A stretch of 59,696 bases of DNA, from the NCBI GenBank assembly GCA_964495465.1, contig CAZBWE010000003.1:1-59696 (forward strand), in the 5' to 3' direction. Positions 33,056 to 41,686 of the stretch are shown here, piece after piece. The notes under the pieces were generated by a model. It did not search any database. It saw only the letters and a list, made by a program, of their open reading frames with translations, and was not told where the DNA came from. Made by a program: the position numbers and the translations under genes. Each line of letters starts with the position of its first letter. Positions within the stretch are counted from its first letter, which is position 1. Source of the DNA: CAZBWE01 sp964495465. GTDB lineage: Bacteria; Planctomycetota; Phycisphaerae; Sedimentisphaerales; Anaerobacaceae.

Positions 33056-35857
33056 ATCTGTAATCTCTACTCCGGTCCCATAGTCTTTTTTCACAAGAAC
33101 GATATGGAAATGGCGTTTTTTCAGCATACCCGGAAATTTACCGTTTCTTTTGCTGATTGTGAGCTGATGTTTTGCATCGTCCCAGCTAAAGTCAATTGTC
33201 GCATATACGCCTTTTTCATAGTTATAGTTGTCATTCTCGTCTTCATATAATGTGAAGCTTCCGTCGGCGCCGGGATAGATTCGCAGTTCGATGGGCTCAT
33301 CCGGTTTTTCGGTCGAGTATTGGATGAATGGTCCCATTGGAATAATTGAGCCGGCCCTGACCAGCAGCGGAATCTTGTCTATCGGCGCATCGGCTGTTAT
33401 AGTCCGGCCGCCGGTAAGCGTTTGTCCCGTCCAGAAGTCGAGCCATTTATGTCCCGCAGGCAGATAAACATCCCTGGTCTTTTCTTTTTTCTCGACGATT
33501 TTTTCTCTTGCGTGAATCTCTGAGGTCTTCCAGAAAAGCTTTGCCCTGAAGGCACCTGCAGCAGAATTGCCTGTCTCGAACGCGAAGTCATATTCTTTCC
33601 CGGCTTCCAGCTCAACCGGAACCGTATAAAACTCTACCGACCAGTAATTGCAGGGCAGCTCTTTGCCGTCTATGAAAACTTTTTTGGGCCCGAAGCTTTT
33701 CATATGGAATCGGTGTTTTCCTGTCTGCGTCGGGATAAGTTTTCCCTCCCAGCGTATAGAAAAAGTTGGGTCTGTAATATAGTCGGGCCAGCCCGTGTAC
33801 CAGAAAAGATTTATGTCCGGCTCGACCTGTTCGTGGCATAGTTCTTTGAATTCCGTATCGTTATAGTATTTTGCAACCAGGCCCGGCTTGCCGTCTTTTG
33901 TCCTGAAGTGTTCGGGCGTTATGAGGATACTGTCCTCCGGCGGGCGATAGAGCATATATTCTGTCACCGGACATACCATAATCGCCGGGCCGAACATAAA
34001 CTGGTCGTCAATACAATAGGTCTTTTTGTCGTTTGTAAAATCCATTGGCAGGCCGCGCATCATCGTGTATCCGTCGTTGGTAACCCGCCAGGCGAGCGAA
34101 TAAATATACGGCAGTAGGCGATAGCGTAGATTATCGAATTTCACCATTGGCTCTGTGAACTCGCCGAACTCCCATATTTCACGCGGCGTTTCCGAGCCGT
34201 GCGAGCGAAAGACAGGACTGAATGTGCCGAACTGAAACATACGCGTGTAAAACTCCTGGTATGCGGGGTCTTTTCCGCCGTTTGAGAAGACGCCTCCATA
34301 ACTGCCGATGACAAATGCGCCGATGTCAAAGGTCCAGTAAGGGATGCCGGCCATACAGTGATTGATGCCGGCTGCGATTTGTTTTTTGTAAATGTCCCAG
34401 CTTGCACCGATGTCACCCGACCAGGTTGTGGCGGCATTTCGCTGCTGGCCTGCGAAGGTCGAGCGAGTAAGAATGTAGGCGCGTCTGCGGTCACTTTCGT
34501 TGCGGAGATTTTTATACAGGGCGTCGGTCATAGACAACGAAAAGGCATTTAGATACCTTGCCCACGAGCCGAGATAATTTGTGCCGATTCTCTTCATCTC
34601 ATATTCTGTTGCCTCTTTCGTAAGAGCGTTAACCACATCCGGCTCAGTCGAGTCAATCCACCAGCCATCAATACCTTTTGAATAAAGGCCTTTTTTTAGG
34701 TAGTCCCAATACAATTGATTTGCTGCAGAATTGAAGGCGTCATAATACTTAAATCCTGCCCAGCCGAACTTATCATAGAGATACCCCCTTTGCTCCATAT
34801 CTTTGTGAATCGGAGTATTGGGCCCAAGCGCCGGCCAGATGGAAATCATTATATGAAAATTGAGGTCGTGGATTATATCGACCATTTCTTTCGGCCTTGG
34901 GAACTTGCTTTCATCGAAGAACATCTGGCTCCAGTTTCTACTGCCGCCCCAGTAATTCCAGTCCTGAATGATATTGTCGATGGGGATTTTACGGCTGCGG
35001 TATTCGCGGGCAATGCCCAATAGCTCATCGCGATTTTTATAGTGTTCCTTGCTTTGCCAATAACCATAAGCCCATTTGCCATACATCGGTGCTTGTCCTG
35101 TGAGGTCTTTGTAACCTGCTATAACTTCATCCATATTCCGGCCATATATGAAATAGTAATCGATATTGTCGCCGACATCGGACCAGAATGTTGCTCCTTC
35201 TGCATCATCCGAAAAAATCGTCTTTGAATAGTTGTCCCAGAGTATCCCGTAACCACGAGTGGAAATCAAAAATGGAGTAACTGCATCCGTGTTTGACTGC
35301 ACAAGTTTTACGGTATGGCCGCGATAGTTCATATAGCCATCCTGGTGCTGCCCGAGGCCGTAAATGCCCTCGTCCGGCGTCAGCTTGAAATCTTGCTGAA
35401 CGCTGAATGCCTTCTCGTGCTCCGTCTCAACCGGCGTGATAACTGCCTTGCCCTGTTCTTTCAGAATAGTTTCTTTTTCACTGGTGAGATACTTAATTGC
35501 ACCGTCTCTTTTGGATATTTGTAGTGTGATTTTTGGCGAGCTTAAAGTGATGGTTTCGGCGTTTTCCTGTAAATCCAATTTTAAATCCGGCAGTTTGTTT
35601 TGAACCACAGCCAAACTCTTTTTTTCGGCTGTCCCACCGGCAGGCCACTTAACGACACGAACTATATTGTCTGCATAGCACTGCACCTTTAAATTCAGTG
35701 AGTCGGTTTCAAGCTGAATGCCGTTGTGAATTTTTTGGGCTTTAGATAATGGCTGCTCAGTTTTTGCAAACGTAATCTGTAGATGAAAAAATAGAGATAA
35801 ACAGGCAATAGAGACCAAGGCCGCAATCCGTCTGGAAAAAGAAAGAGAATTTGTCAT
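32981..35857 (-). CDS. Glycoside hydrolase family 31 with PA14 insert, alpha-xylosidase-like, secreted
   Basis: A 958-residue enzyme with signal peptide (SIACLSLFFHLQITFA). An N-terminal beta domain is followed by the GH31 barrel: nucleophile Asp in GIDGWWIDSTEPDVV near residue 400, the family block GDIGASWDIYKKQIAAGINH, and the likely acid/base Asp region nearby. A PA14 domain (about 670-800, LVAKYYNDTEFKEL, FHMKSFGPKKVFIDGKEL) interrupts the C-terminal beta part. The length and PA14 position match the xyloglucan-active alpha-xylosidase Xyl31A of Cellvibrio japonicus, as I recall it, so xyloglucan side chains are the best guess; alpha-glucosidase is an alternative. The 3' end is shared with GH2. 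Confidence 0.92.
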   Translation of the reverse strand: MTNSLSFSRRIAALVSIACLSLFFHLQITFAKTEQPLSKAQKIHNGIQLETDSLNLKVQCYADNIVRVVKWPAGGTAEKKSLAVVQNKLPDLKLDLQENAETITLSSPKITLQISKRDGAIKYLTSEKETILKEQGKAVITPVETEHEKAFSVQQDFKLTPDEGIYGLGQHQDGYMNYRGHTVKLVQSNTDAVTPFLISTRGYGILWDNYSKTIFSDDAEGATFWSDVGDNIDYYFIYGRNMDEVIAGYKDLTGQAPMYGKWAYGYWQSKEHYKNRDELLGIAREYRSRKIPIDNIIQDWNYWGGSRNWSQMFFDESKFPRPKEMVDIIHDLNFHIMISIWPALGPNTPIHKDMEQRGYLYDKFGWAGFKYYDAFNSAANQLYWDYLKKGLYSKGIDGWWIDSTEPDVVNALTKEATEYEMKRIGTNYLGSWARYLNAFSLSMTDALYKNLRNESDRRRAYILTRSTFAGQQRNAATTWSGDIGASWDIYKKQIAAGINHCMAGIPYWTFDIGAFVIGSYGGVFSNGGKDPAYQEFYTRMFQFGTFSPVFRSHGSETPREIWEFGEFTEPMVKFDNLRYRLLPYIYSLAWRVTNDGYTMMRGLPMDFTNDKKTYCIDDQFMFGPAIMVCPVTEYMLYRPPEDSILITPEHFRTKDGKPGLVAKYYNDTEFKELCHEQVEPDINLFWYTGWPDYITDPTFSIRWEGKLIPTQTGKHRFHMKSFGPKKVFIDGKELPCNYWSVEFYTVPVELEAGKEYDFAFETGNSAAGAFRAKLFWKTSEIHAREKIVEKKEKTRDVYLPAGHKWLDFWTGQTLTGGRTITADAPIDKIPLLVRAGSIIPMGPFIQYSTEKPDEPIELRIYPGADGSFTLYEDENDNYNYEKGVYATIDFSWDDAKHQLTISKRNGKFPGMLKKRHFHIVLVKKDYGTGVEITDKPDKIVIYKGKKQIVKFQGSSQGQ

Positions 35858-35893
35858 TTTCCGGCTCCTTGTGGTTTAGCTATATCGATAACT

Positions 35894-36946
35894 TTATTTT
35901 CTTGTGAACTTATCGAATACCGTAATAACGGGAAGTGCATTACCCTCGTCATCGAACATACCCCTGCTGTTTCTTCTCGGAGCCACCGCCGGCTCCCACC
36001 AGAAAACGCCCTTGCCCCGGTTATCGGGAATGCTAAGGACAATTCGGTTCATTTCATCAAGGAACTCCTGTTGCCCTGCGGGCGTCTCCGGGAAAGGTGC
36101 TGGCTTGTCTTTGTATTCTGCGGGTTTCCAGTTATAGGCAGTTTCAACCACGATAATGTCCTTTTGGTATTCGTTGGCCATAAAGATTAGATTTTCTCTG
36201 AGGTCGAGCAAAGTGCCCTGCCACCAGGGGTAGTATGACTGGCCGATTACGTCATAGTCGATGCTGTAGGAGTTCAGCTTGTCGAAGAAGGTCTTTGTTT
36301 TCCTGACGTTGCCGCCCTGGTCGATGTGAATCATAATTTTGGGGCTGTGAGCATCGGAGTAGCCGGCGTGGACGCCTCTAATTGCAGTCCTTATCAGCTC
36401 TGCGAAGTTGTCCCAGTTATCGGGCAGTTTTCCGTCCGGCCAGAGCATACCGTTGATGATTTCATTACCGACCTGAACCATATCCGGTAAGGCGTTGGCA
36501 TCCTTAAAGGCGATTATTGTATCACGGGTGTATTCAGATACCGCCTGGACCAGTTCGTCGTGGGACTTGTCTTTCCAGGCGGCGGGCAGATACTGTTTGG
36601 CCGGGTCGGCCCAGGTGTCGGAGTAGTGGAAGTTCAACAGGAATTTAAATCCCATCTTTTTGGCTTCGCTGGCCATAGCAATGGTGTACTGGAGGTTGTT
36701 GGGCAGCCGGGTCGGGGTATGGAATAGTCGGAGGCGAATCCAGTTGTAGCCGTGGTCTTTGAATATCTGCAGTCCGGGCTTGAGCTGGCCGTTGTCCTTG
36801 AAGACTGTTCCCCGCTCCTCGGCCTGTCTGAGGAAGGACAGGTCGGCCCCGATGGCATAATCCGCAGCGTGCACCAATCCGGGGAGCAGAAGTACTACAA
36901 ACAGGAAAATCCTTTCCTTTTTAATTACTCTTCGTTTTATATTCAT
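35894..36946 (-). CDS. Glycoside hydrolase family 53, endo-beta-1,4-galactanase, secreted
   Basis: Cuts beta-1,4-galactan side chains of pectin (type I arabinogalactan). The start at 36946 (MNIKRRVIKKERIFLFVVLL) gives a signal peptide ending near HAA and 350 residues; the upstream Met adds an unlikely leader. The family opening ADYAIGADLSFLRQAEERG is clear. The acid/base Glu is in VQVGNEIINGMLW near residue 160 and the nucleophile Glu in IIVVETAYNW near 260. It lies 36 bases from GH31, 85 from GH94. This gene is the clearest indicator of the locus substrate. Confidence 0.95.
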   Translation of the reverse strand: MNIKRRVIKKERIFLFVVLLLPGLVHAADYAIGADLSFLRQAEERGTVFKDNGQLKPGLQIFKDHGYNWIRLRLFHTPTRLPNNLQYTIAMASEAKKMGFKFLLNFHYSDTWADPAKQYLPAAWKDKSHDELVQAVSEYTRDTIIAFKDANALPDMVQVGNEIINGMLWPDGKLPDNWDNFAELIRTAIRGVHAGYSDAHSPKIMIHIDQGGNVRKTKTFFDKLNSYSIDYDVIGQSYYPWWQGTLLDLRENLIFMANEYQKDIIVVETAYNWKPAEYKDKPAPFPETPAGQQEFLDEMNRIVLSIPDNRGKGVFWWEPAVAPRRNSRGMFDDEGNALPVITVFDKFTRK

Positions 36947-37030
36947 CTGTGGGTTGCTCCGGTTAAAGTGAATTGCTTTACTCACTGAAATCCCAAGGCA
37001 TAATTTTGAATTCGCCAAGTGGGCTTATAG

Positions 37031-39466
37031 CTAACCCATAATAACTTTAACATTATGTGTTTTTTCATCTTCAAACGGCGGCAGGATATTGCCGGTTATT
37101 TTTTTATCATCAACGAGGATTTCCCTGATACCTTTTGATATATGGTTTGGGTTTTGGACGGTTATATTGTAGAGTGCGTTTCTGAATTTTCTTTGGACGG
37201 TAAATCCGTCCCACTCAGGCGGGATGCAGGGATTTATCGACAGTCCGTCGTATTCGGGTCTGACGCCGAGGATATACTGCGTTATGGCGACGAAATTCCA
37301 GGCGGCTGCACCCGTGAGCCAGGAGTTCTTGGCTTCGCCGGGTTTGTGTGCGTCTTTGCCGGCAATCATCTGGGAGTATACGTATGGTTCGGTCTTGTGT
37401 AATTCGCTGATTTCCTCGAGGTAAGATGGTGCTATTTTTCTGTAGTATTCGAAGGCCCTGCCGCCGTTGCCTGCTATTGTCTCTGCTATCATAATCCAGG
37501 GATTGTTATGACAGAAGACGCCGGCATTTTCTTTATAGCCGGCAGGGTAGGTGGATATTTCACCAAGATTGATATGATAGCTGGTGAAGGCGGGATTATT
37601 CAGCACTATGCCGTATTTGCAATCGAGATATTTTTTTACGGATTCCAGCACCGTGTGTGCCTTTCCATCTTCAAGCCCAATCCCAGCCATAATGCAGAAA
37701 CCCTGTGATTCGATAAATATTTTGCCTTCTTCGTTTTCACTGCTGCCTACTTTTTCCCCAAAATAATCATAGGCACGGACAAACCACTTTCCGTCCCATC
37801 CATATTTATTGATGCTGTCCGTCATTTTTTCGATATGGGAATCCGCTATCTCGGCCTCTTTTTGTTGACTATATCTCCTGCACAGTTCGGCAAATTCTCT
37901 TCCATAAAGAACAAACATCCCTGCAATCATCACGGACTCAGCAACGCCGCCTTTTTTATTTTCCGTTGTCTGGAAGGATTCATCCGGATTCTTCGAAAAA
38001 CAGTTTAGATTTAAGCAGTCATTCCAGTCCGCCCTGCCGATTAGCGGCAAATTGTGCGGGCCAAGGTTGTTTGCCACGTGATAAAAGGACCGTTTCAAAT
38101 GCTCAAACAGGGATTTGGCCTTGCTCCGGTCATTATCGAACGGGACCTGCTCATCGAGTACCGACCAGTCGCCGGTCTCTTTAATATAGCTCGATGTCGA
38201 AAGTATCAGCCAGAGCGGGTCGTCATTGAAGTTGCCGCCGATTTCATTATTTCCTCTTTTGGTCAGCGGCTGATATTGATGATATGCGCCGCCGTCCTCG
38301 AATTGCGTTGCGGCTATGTCTAAAATCCTTTCTTTTGCCTTTTCCGGAATTTGATGAACGAATCCGATAAGGTCCTGATTGGAATCTCTGAAACCCATCC
38401 CCCGCCCGATACCGGATTCAAAGTATGAAGCGCTGCGCGACATAAGAAACGTAACCATACACTGATACTGGTTCCAGATATTTACCATTCTGTTGAGTTT
38501 TTCATCGCTGCTTTGCAGTTGATAAATCGAAAGCAGCTCCGACCAGTATTGTTTCAGCTTTTTAAGCGCCCTTGTGACAGCTTCGGGCTCTTTATACTTT
38601 TCAATGAGACGCTCGGTCTTTTGTTTGTTTATGACGCCGGGGCTTTCCCATTTTTCATCTTCTTCATTTTCAACATAGCCGAGAATAAAAATCAGTTCTT
38701 TTTCTTCTCCGGCAGGAAGATTTATCTCGAGCATATGCGAGCCAATCGGCGACCAGCCGTGTGCGATTGAATTTCGGCTTTTGCCTTCCATTACCGCATC
38801 CGGTTTATCAAAGCTGTTATACAAACCGATGAAAGTGTCCCTGTCCGTATCGAAACCCTGTATCGGCTGATTCACGGAATAAAACGCATAATGGTTGCGT
38901 CTTTCCTTATATTCGGTCTTGTGATAAACGACCGAATCTTTGACTTCCACCTCTCCGGTCGAGAAATTCCTCTGGAAATTTGTCATATCATCCAGTGCGT
39001 TCCAGAGACAGAATTCGACAAAAGAGAAAAGCGTGAACTTTTTGGGCTTGTCGCCTTTGTTTGTGAGCCGGACCTTCTGAATTTCACAATTGTCACCGAG
39101 CGGCACAAAATATAAAATTTCAGCTTCGAGTCCGTTTTTTTCGCCTGTTACTATCGTGTAACTCAGCCCGTGTCTGCATTGATAGTTATCCAGCCTGTTC
39201 TTTACCGGCCTGAATCCCGGCGACCATACGTCTTTGCCGTCATTGATATAAAAATATTTGCCGCCGTAATCAGCCGGAACATTGTTATATCTATACCTCG
39301 TGATTCTTCTGAGCCGGGCGTCTTTGTAAAAGCTATACCCGCCTGCGGTATTTGAGATAATTGTAAAAAAATCCTCAACACCCAGGTAGTTAATCCAGGG
39401 ATATGGCGTTTGCGGCTCGGTTATTACGTATTCTTTTGCGTTGTCGTCGAATTGTCCGTATTGCAT
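37031..39466 (-). CDS. Glycoside hydrolase family 94, cellobiose phosphorylase-like, cytoplasmic
   Basis: Phosphorolyses beta-linked glucose disaccharide to glucose 1-phosphate and glucose, saving ATP. It has 811 residues and no signal peptide, unlike its neighbours. Conserved family blocks include SRSASYFESGIGRGMGFRDSN near residue 340 (quoted here in part), GGAYHQYQPLTKRGNNEIGG, and DWNDCLNLNC near 480 with the catalytic Asp; GAAAWNFVAITQYILGVRPEY closes the barrel. It lies 29 bases from the symporter gene, suggesting import followed by intracellular phosphorolysis. Other GH94 specificities, such as laminaribiose, are possible. Confidence 0.93.
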   Translation of the reverse strand: MQYGQFDDNAKEYVITEPQTPYPWINYLGVEDFFTIISNTAGGYSFYKDARLRRITRYRYNNVPADYGGKYFYINDGKDVWSPGFRPVKNRLDNYQCRHGLSYTIVTGEKNGLEAEILYFVPLGDNCEIQKVRLTNKGDKPKKFTLFSFVEFCLWNALDDMTNFQRNFSTGEVEVKDSVVYHKTEYKERRNHYAFYSVNQPIQGFDTDRDTFIGLYNSFDKPDAVMEGKSRNSIAHGWSPIGSHMLEINLPAGEEKELIFILGYVENEEDEKWESPGVINKQKTERLIEKYKEPEAVTRALKKLKQYWSELLSIYQLQSSDEKLNRMVNIWNQYQCMVTFLMSRSASYFESGIGRGMGFRDSNQDLIGFVHQIPEKAKERILDIAATQFEDGGAYHQYQPLTKRGNNEIGGNFNDDPLWLILSTSSYIKETGDWSVLDEQVPFDNDRSKAKSLFEHLKRSFYHVANNLGPHNLPLIGRADWNDCLNLNCFSKNPDESFQTTENKKGGVAESVMIAGMFVLYGREFAELCRRYSQQKEAEIADSHIEKMTDSINKYGWDGKWFVRAYDYFGEKVGSSENEEGKIFIESQGFCIMAGIGLEDGKAHTVLESVKKYLDCKYGIVLNNPAFTSYHINLGEISTYPAGYKENAGVFCHNNPWIMIAETIAGNGGRAFEYYRKIAPSYLEEISELHKTEPYVYSQMIAGKDAHKPGEAKNSWLTGAAAWNFVAITQYILGVRPEYDGLSINPCIPPEWDGFTVQRKFRNALYNITVQNPNHISKGIREILVDDKKITGNILPPFEDEKTHNVKVIMG

Positions 39467-39495
39467 AGGACTGCTGCCTCGGTAATCCGGTATTG

Positions 39496-41286
39496 TCAGT
39501 CGGTTAATTTGTCATACCAGTTTTTCTTCAGGATGATTGAAGTTATCAACAAAATAACAAGCGCAGAAATCAGCGGAATATTTTCCTTGATAATCAGGTA
39601 AATTGGAATCACCACAAGAGAAGTCTGCCAGATAATTCCAATAAGGATATTGAACATATCTCTTTTGAAGTTTTTGTTCCTTTGAAAGCCGGGGTCTTCC
39701 CGGACGACTTTATCGTGAATCGCCCCCCAGAATCCCCAGGGGCGAACCTGTTTGTAAAATGCTTTCAGCACATCTTCTTTCTCCGGTTTTGTCACATAGC
39801 TGCCGATAACACAGCCCAAAAATGATAGGGCTAAAATAAACGGGAACATATTAAAATCGTGAACGTCAGGGAAGACTAACGGCAGTATTAGAGAAGGGAC
39901 CATCCCGGATACCATACCGCAGAAATAACCGTAACCGTTAAATCTCCACCAGTACCATTTCAGCACGTTCGCCGCCGTATATCCGCCCCACAAGCCGGAG
40001 ACTATCCACTGGGTTACGGAATTTATGTCCTCGACAAAGAAGCCGAAGGAAATTCCAACGACGACTACGGCAAGCGAAATGATATAACTCATTTTGACAT
40101 ATTGTCTGTCACTGGCATTGGGATTGATGTATCTTTTGTAAATATCGTTGACTATGTATGCAGGGGCTGCGTTGACGGTGGCGGCAAACGTGGACATAAA
40201 TGCGGCGAGCAAACCAGCCATCAATATACCCAACAGACCCGTAGGAACGAACTTGCTTAGCGCCCAGGGCAGGACCATTTCAAAATCGATATCGCTGCCC
40301 ATCGCCTTAAGCTCGGGCATCATATATACAATTGCAAGAACGGCAAGACCCGCTATCAGCATATACCTGGGGAAAAACAGGGCAACCGAGACGAAGCCGC
40401 TCATCTTGGCAGCTTCTTTCGGGTTCTTTGTAGCGAGAATTCGCTGCATATCATAATTCGGAGCCGGCCCTGCTGCGCTCACAAGGAAGCCCTTGAAAAG
40501 AATCATCATCATAAAAATTGTGAAATATTCGTAACCGTCGGAGGCAATTTTGGCGTTTACAGAGTCAAGTATTCCGCTCCAGTCCAAATCAAGTCTCCAG
40601 CCGAAATACAGCTCCTTCCATCCTTCAGGCACCAGTCCTGCGACCTGTCCCGAAGTTATGTGATTCATAGCAATAATACCGACGGCAATAGACGCTATGG
40701 TCATTATCACGAATTGGATAAGCTCGGTTAAAACCACGCTGTGCATTCCCCCTTTAACGACGTATAGCGTGGTTATGCCCATAAATATCAGTCCGTATTG
40801 GTCCGGTGTCAGGTCCCAGGGCAGAAATGTCGAGGAAAACTTGCCGATTCCTTTAAATCCATAGGATAAAAAGCCAATAACACTGACAATGGCGTATATA
40901 ACAATGATAATATGAGATAATTGTGCGCCCGTCCCTGTGCCGAACCGCGTCTTTATCCATTCGGCCCCTGTCATAACGTTTGAGCGTCTCAGCCAGGTTG
41001 ACAAATATACCATTAGAAATATCTGGTTAAAAACGGGCCAGAGCCAGGGTATGAACGCACCTTTGAGCCCGTAAACAAAGACCAGATATACCAGCCACAT
41101 TGTCCCTGTAATGTCGAACATCCCGGAGGCATTTGAAACACCAAGTATATACCAGGGGATGCTCTTGCCGCCGAGGAAGTAGGAGTCGATATTTTTTGAC
41201 GCTTTTTTTGAGATGAGAAATCCAACCGCAACTATTGAAACAAGGTAAAGAATGATAATTGAGATATCGATAAAGTGAAGCTGCAT
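39496..41286 (-). CDS. Sodium:solute symporter (SSS family)
   Basis: Imports a sugar or oligosaccharide with Na+. It has 596 residues with about 13-14 membrane segments; typical family features are the DxYFLGGKSIPWYILG start, YVVKGGMHSVVLTELIQF in the middle, and GILMAGLLAAFMSTFAA near residue 375. The last 80 residues add further membrane segments and a basic loop. GGAGAT lies just before the start codon. It is the only transporter in the locus, and there is no SusC/SusD pair, so it is likely the inner-membrane entry route for products of the surrounding enzymes. Confidence 0.95.
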   Translation of the reverse strand: MQLHFIDISIIILYLVSIVAVGFLISKKASKNIDSYFLGGKSIPWYILGVSNASGMFDITGTMWLVYLVFVYGLKGAFIPWLWPVFNQIFLMVYLSTWLRRSNVMTGAEWIKTRFGTGTGAQLSHIIIVIYAIVSVIGFLSYGFKGIGKFSSTFLPWDLTPDQYGLIFMGITTLYVVKGGMHSVVLTELIQFVIMTIASIAVGIIAMNHITSGQVAGLVPEGWKELYFGWRLDLDWSGILDSVNAKIASDGYEYFTIFMMMILFKGFLVSAAGPAPNYDMQRILATKNPKEAAKMSGFVSVALFFPRYMLIAGLAVLAIVYMMPELKAMGSDIDFEMVLPWALSKFVPTGLLGILMAGLLAAFMSTFAATVNAAPAYIVNDIYKRYINPNASDRQYVKMSYIISLAVVVVGISFGFFVEDINSVTQWIVSGLWGGYTAANVLKWYWWRFNGYGYFCGMVSGMVPSLILPLVFPDVHDFNMFPFILALSFLGCVIGSYVTKPEKEDVLKAFYKQVRPWGFWGAIHDKVVREDPGFQRNKNFKRDMFNILIGIIWQTSLVVIPIYLIIKENIPLISALVILLITSIILKKNWYDKLTD

Positions 41287-41339
41287 ATTATCTCCTTATA
41301 TCGATGCCCATAGAATGCTTCAAGCCGACAGTCCCCGGC

Positions 41340-41498
41340 GCTTTGTCGCATCTTAATCAAAGGATGTCATTCCTACCCCTGCTTTCGCAGGGGTAAACTT
41401 GTCCCCGCGTGAGCGGGAAGCAGGAATCCATTTTATTGAAATTCTGGATTCCGCATCAGGTGCGGAATGACAGTTTCTCAAATAACGAGCGACAAAGC
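41340..41498. repeat. MITE-like nested inverted-repeat element between symporter and GH97 genes
   Basis: Perfect 10-base outer arms GCTTTGTCGC (41340-41349) and GCGACAAAGC (41489-41498). Nested inside are TGTCATTCC (41365-41373) and GGAATGACA (41464-41472), and several short hairpins such as CCCCTGCTTTCGCAGGGG and the TTCCGCATCAGGTGCGGAA palindrome. The core resembles the widespread class of ATTCC/GGAAT repeats. The 400-base spacer 41287-41686 holds no gene otherwise. Confidence 0.65.
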
Positions 41499-41686
41499 AC
41501 TAAAATAATTGTATCGACTTTTCGATAATTAACCGGTTTTATATATGCAGACAGGGCTGAATGTCAATACCAAAATTGTCTGGAGCGGATAAATTAGCTG
41601 TTAGTTTGGCGTGTGCAGTTTGATATGCCCCGGATGGGCTGAAATCATAAATGTTTAGTTCAGACCTGCGGAGCGTGCAGGAAAAA

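Noticed and set aside
41360..41472. CRISPR-like repeats in the symporter-GH97 spacer
   Set aside because: The repeats are inverted and nested, not evenly spaced direct repeats, and there are no spacers or cas genes.
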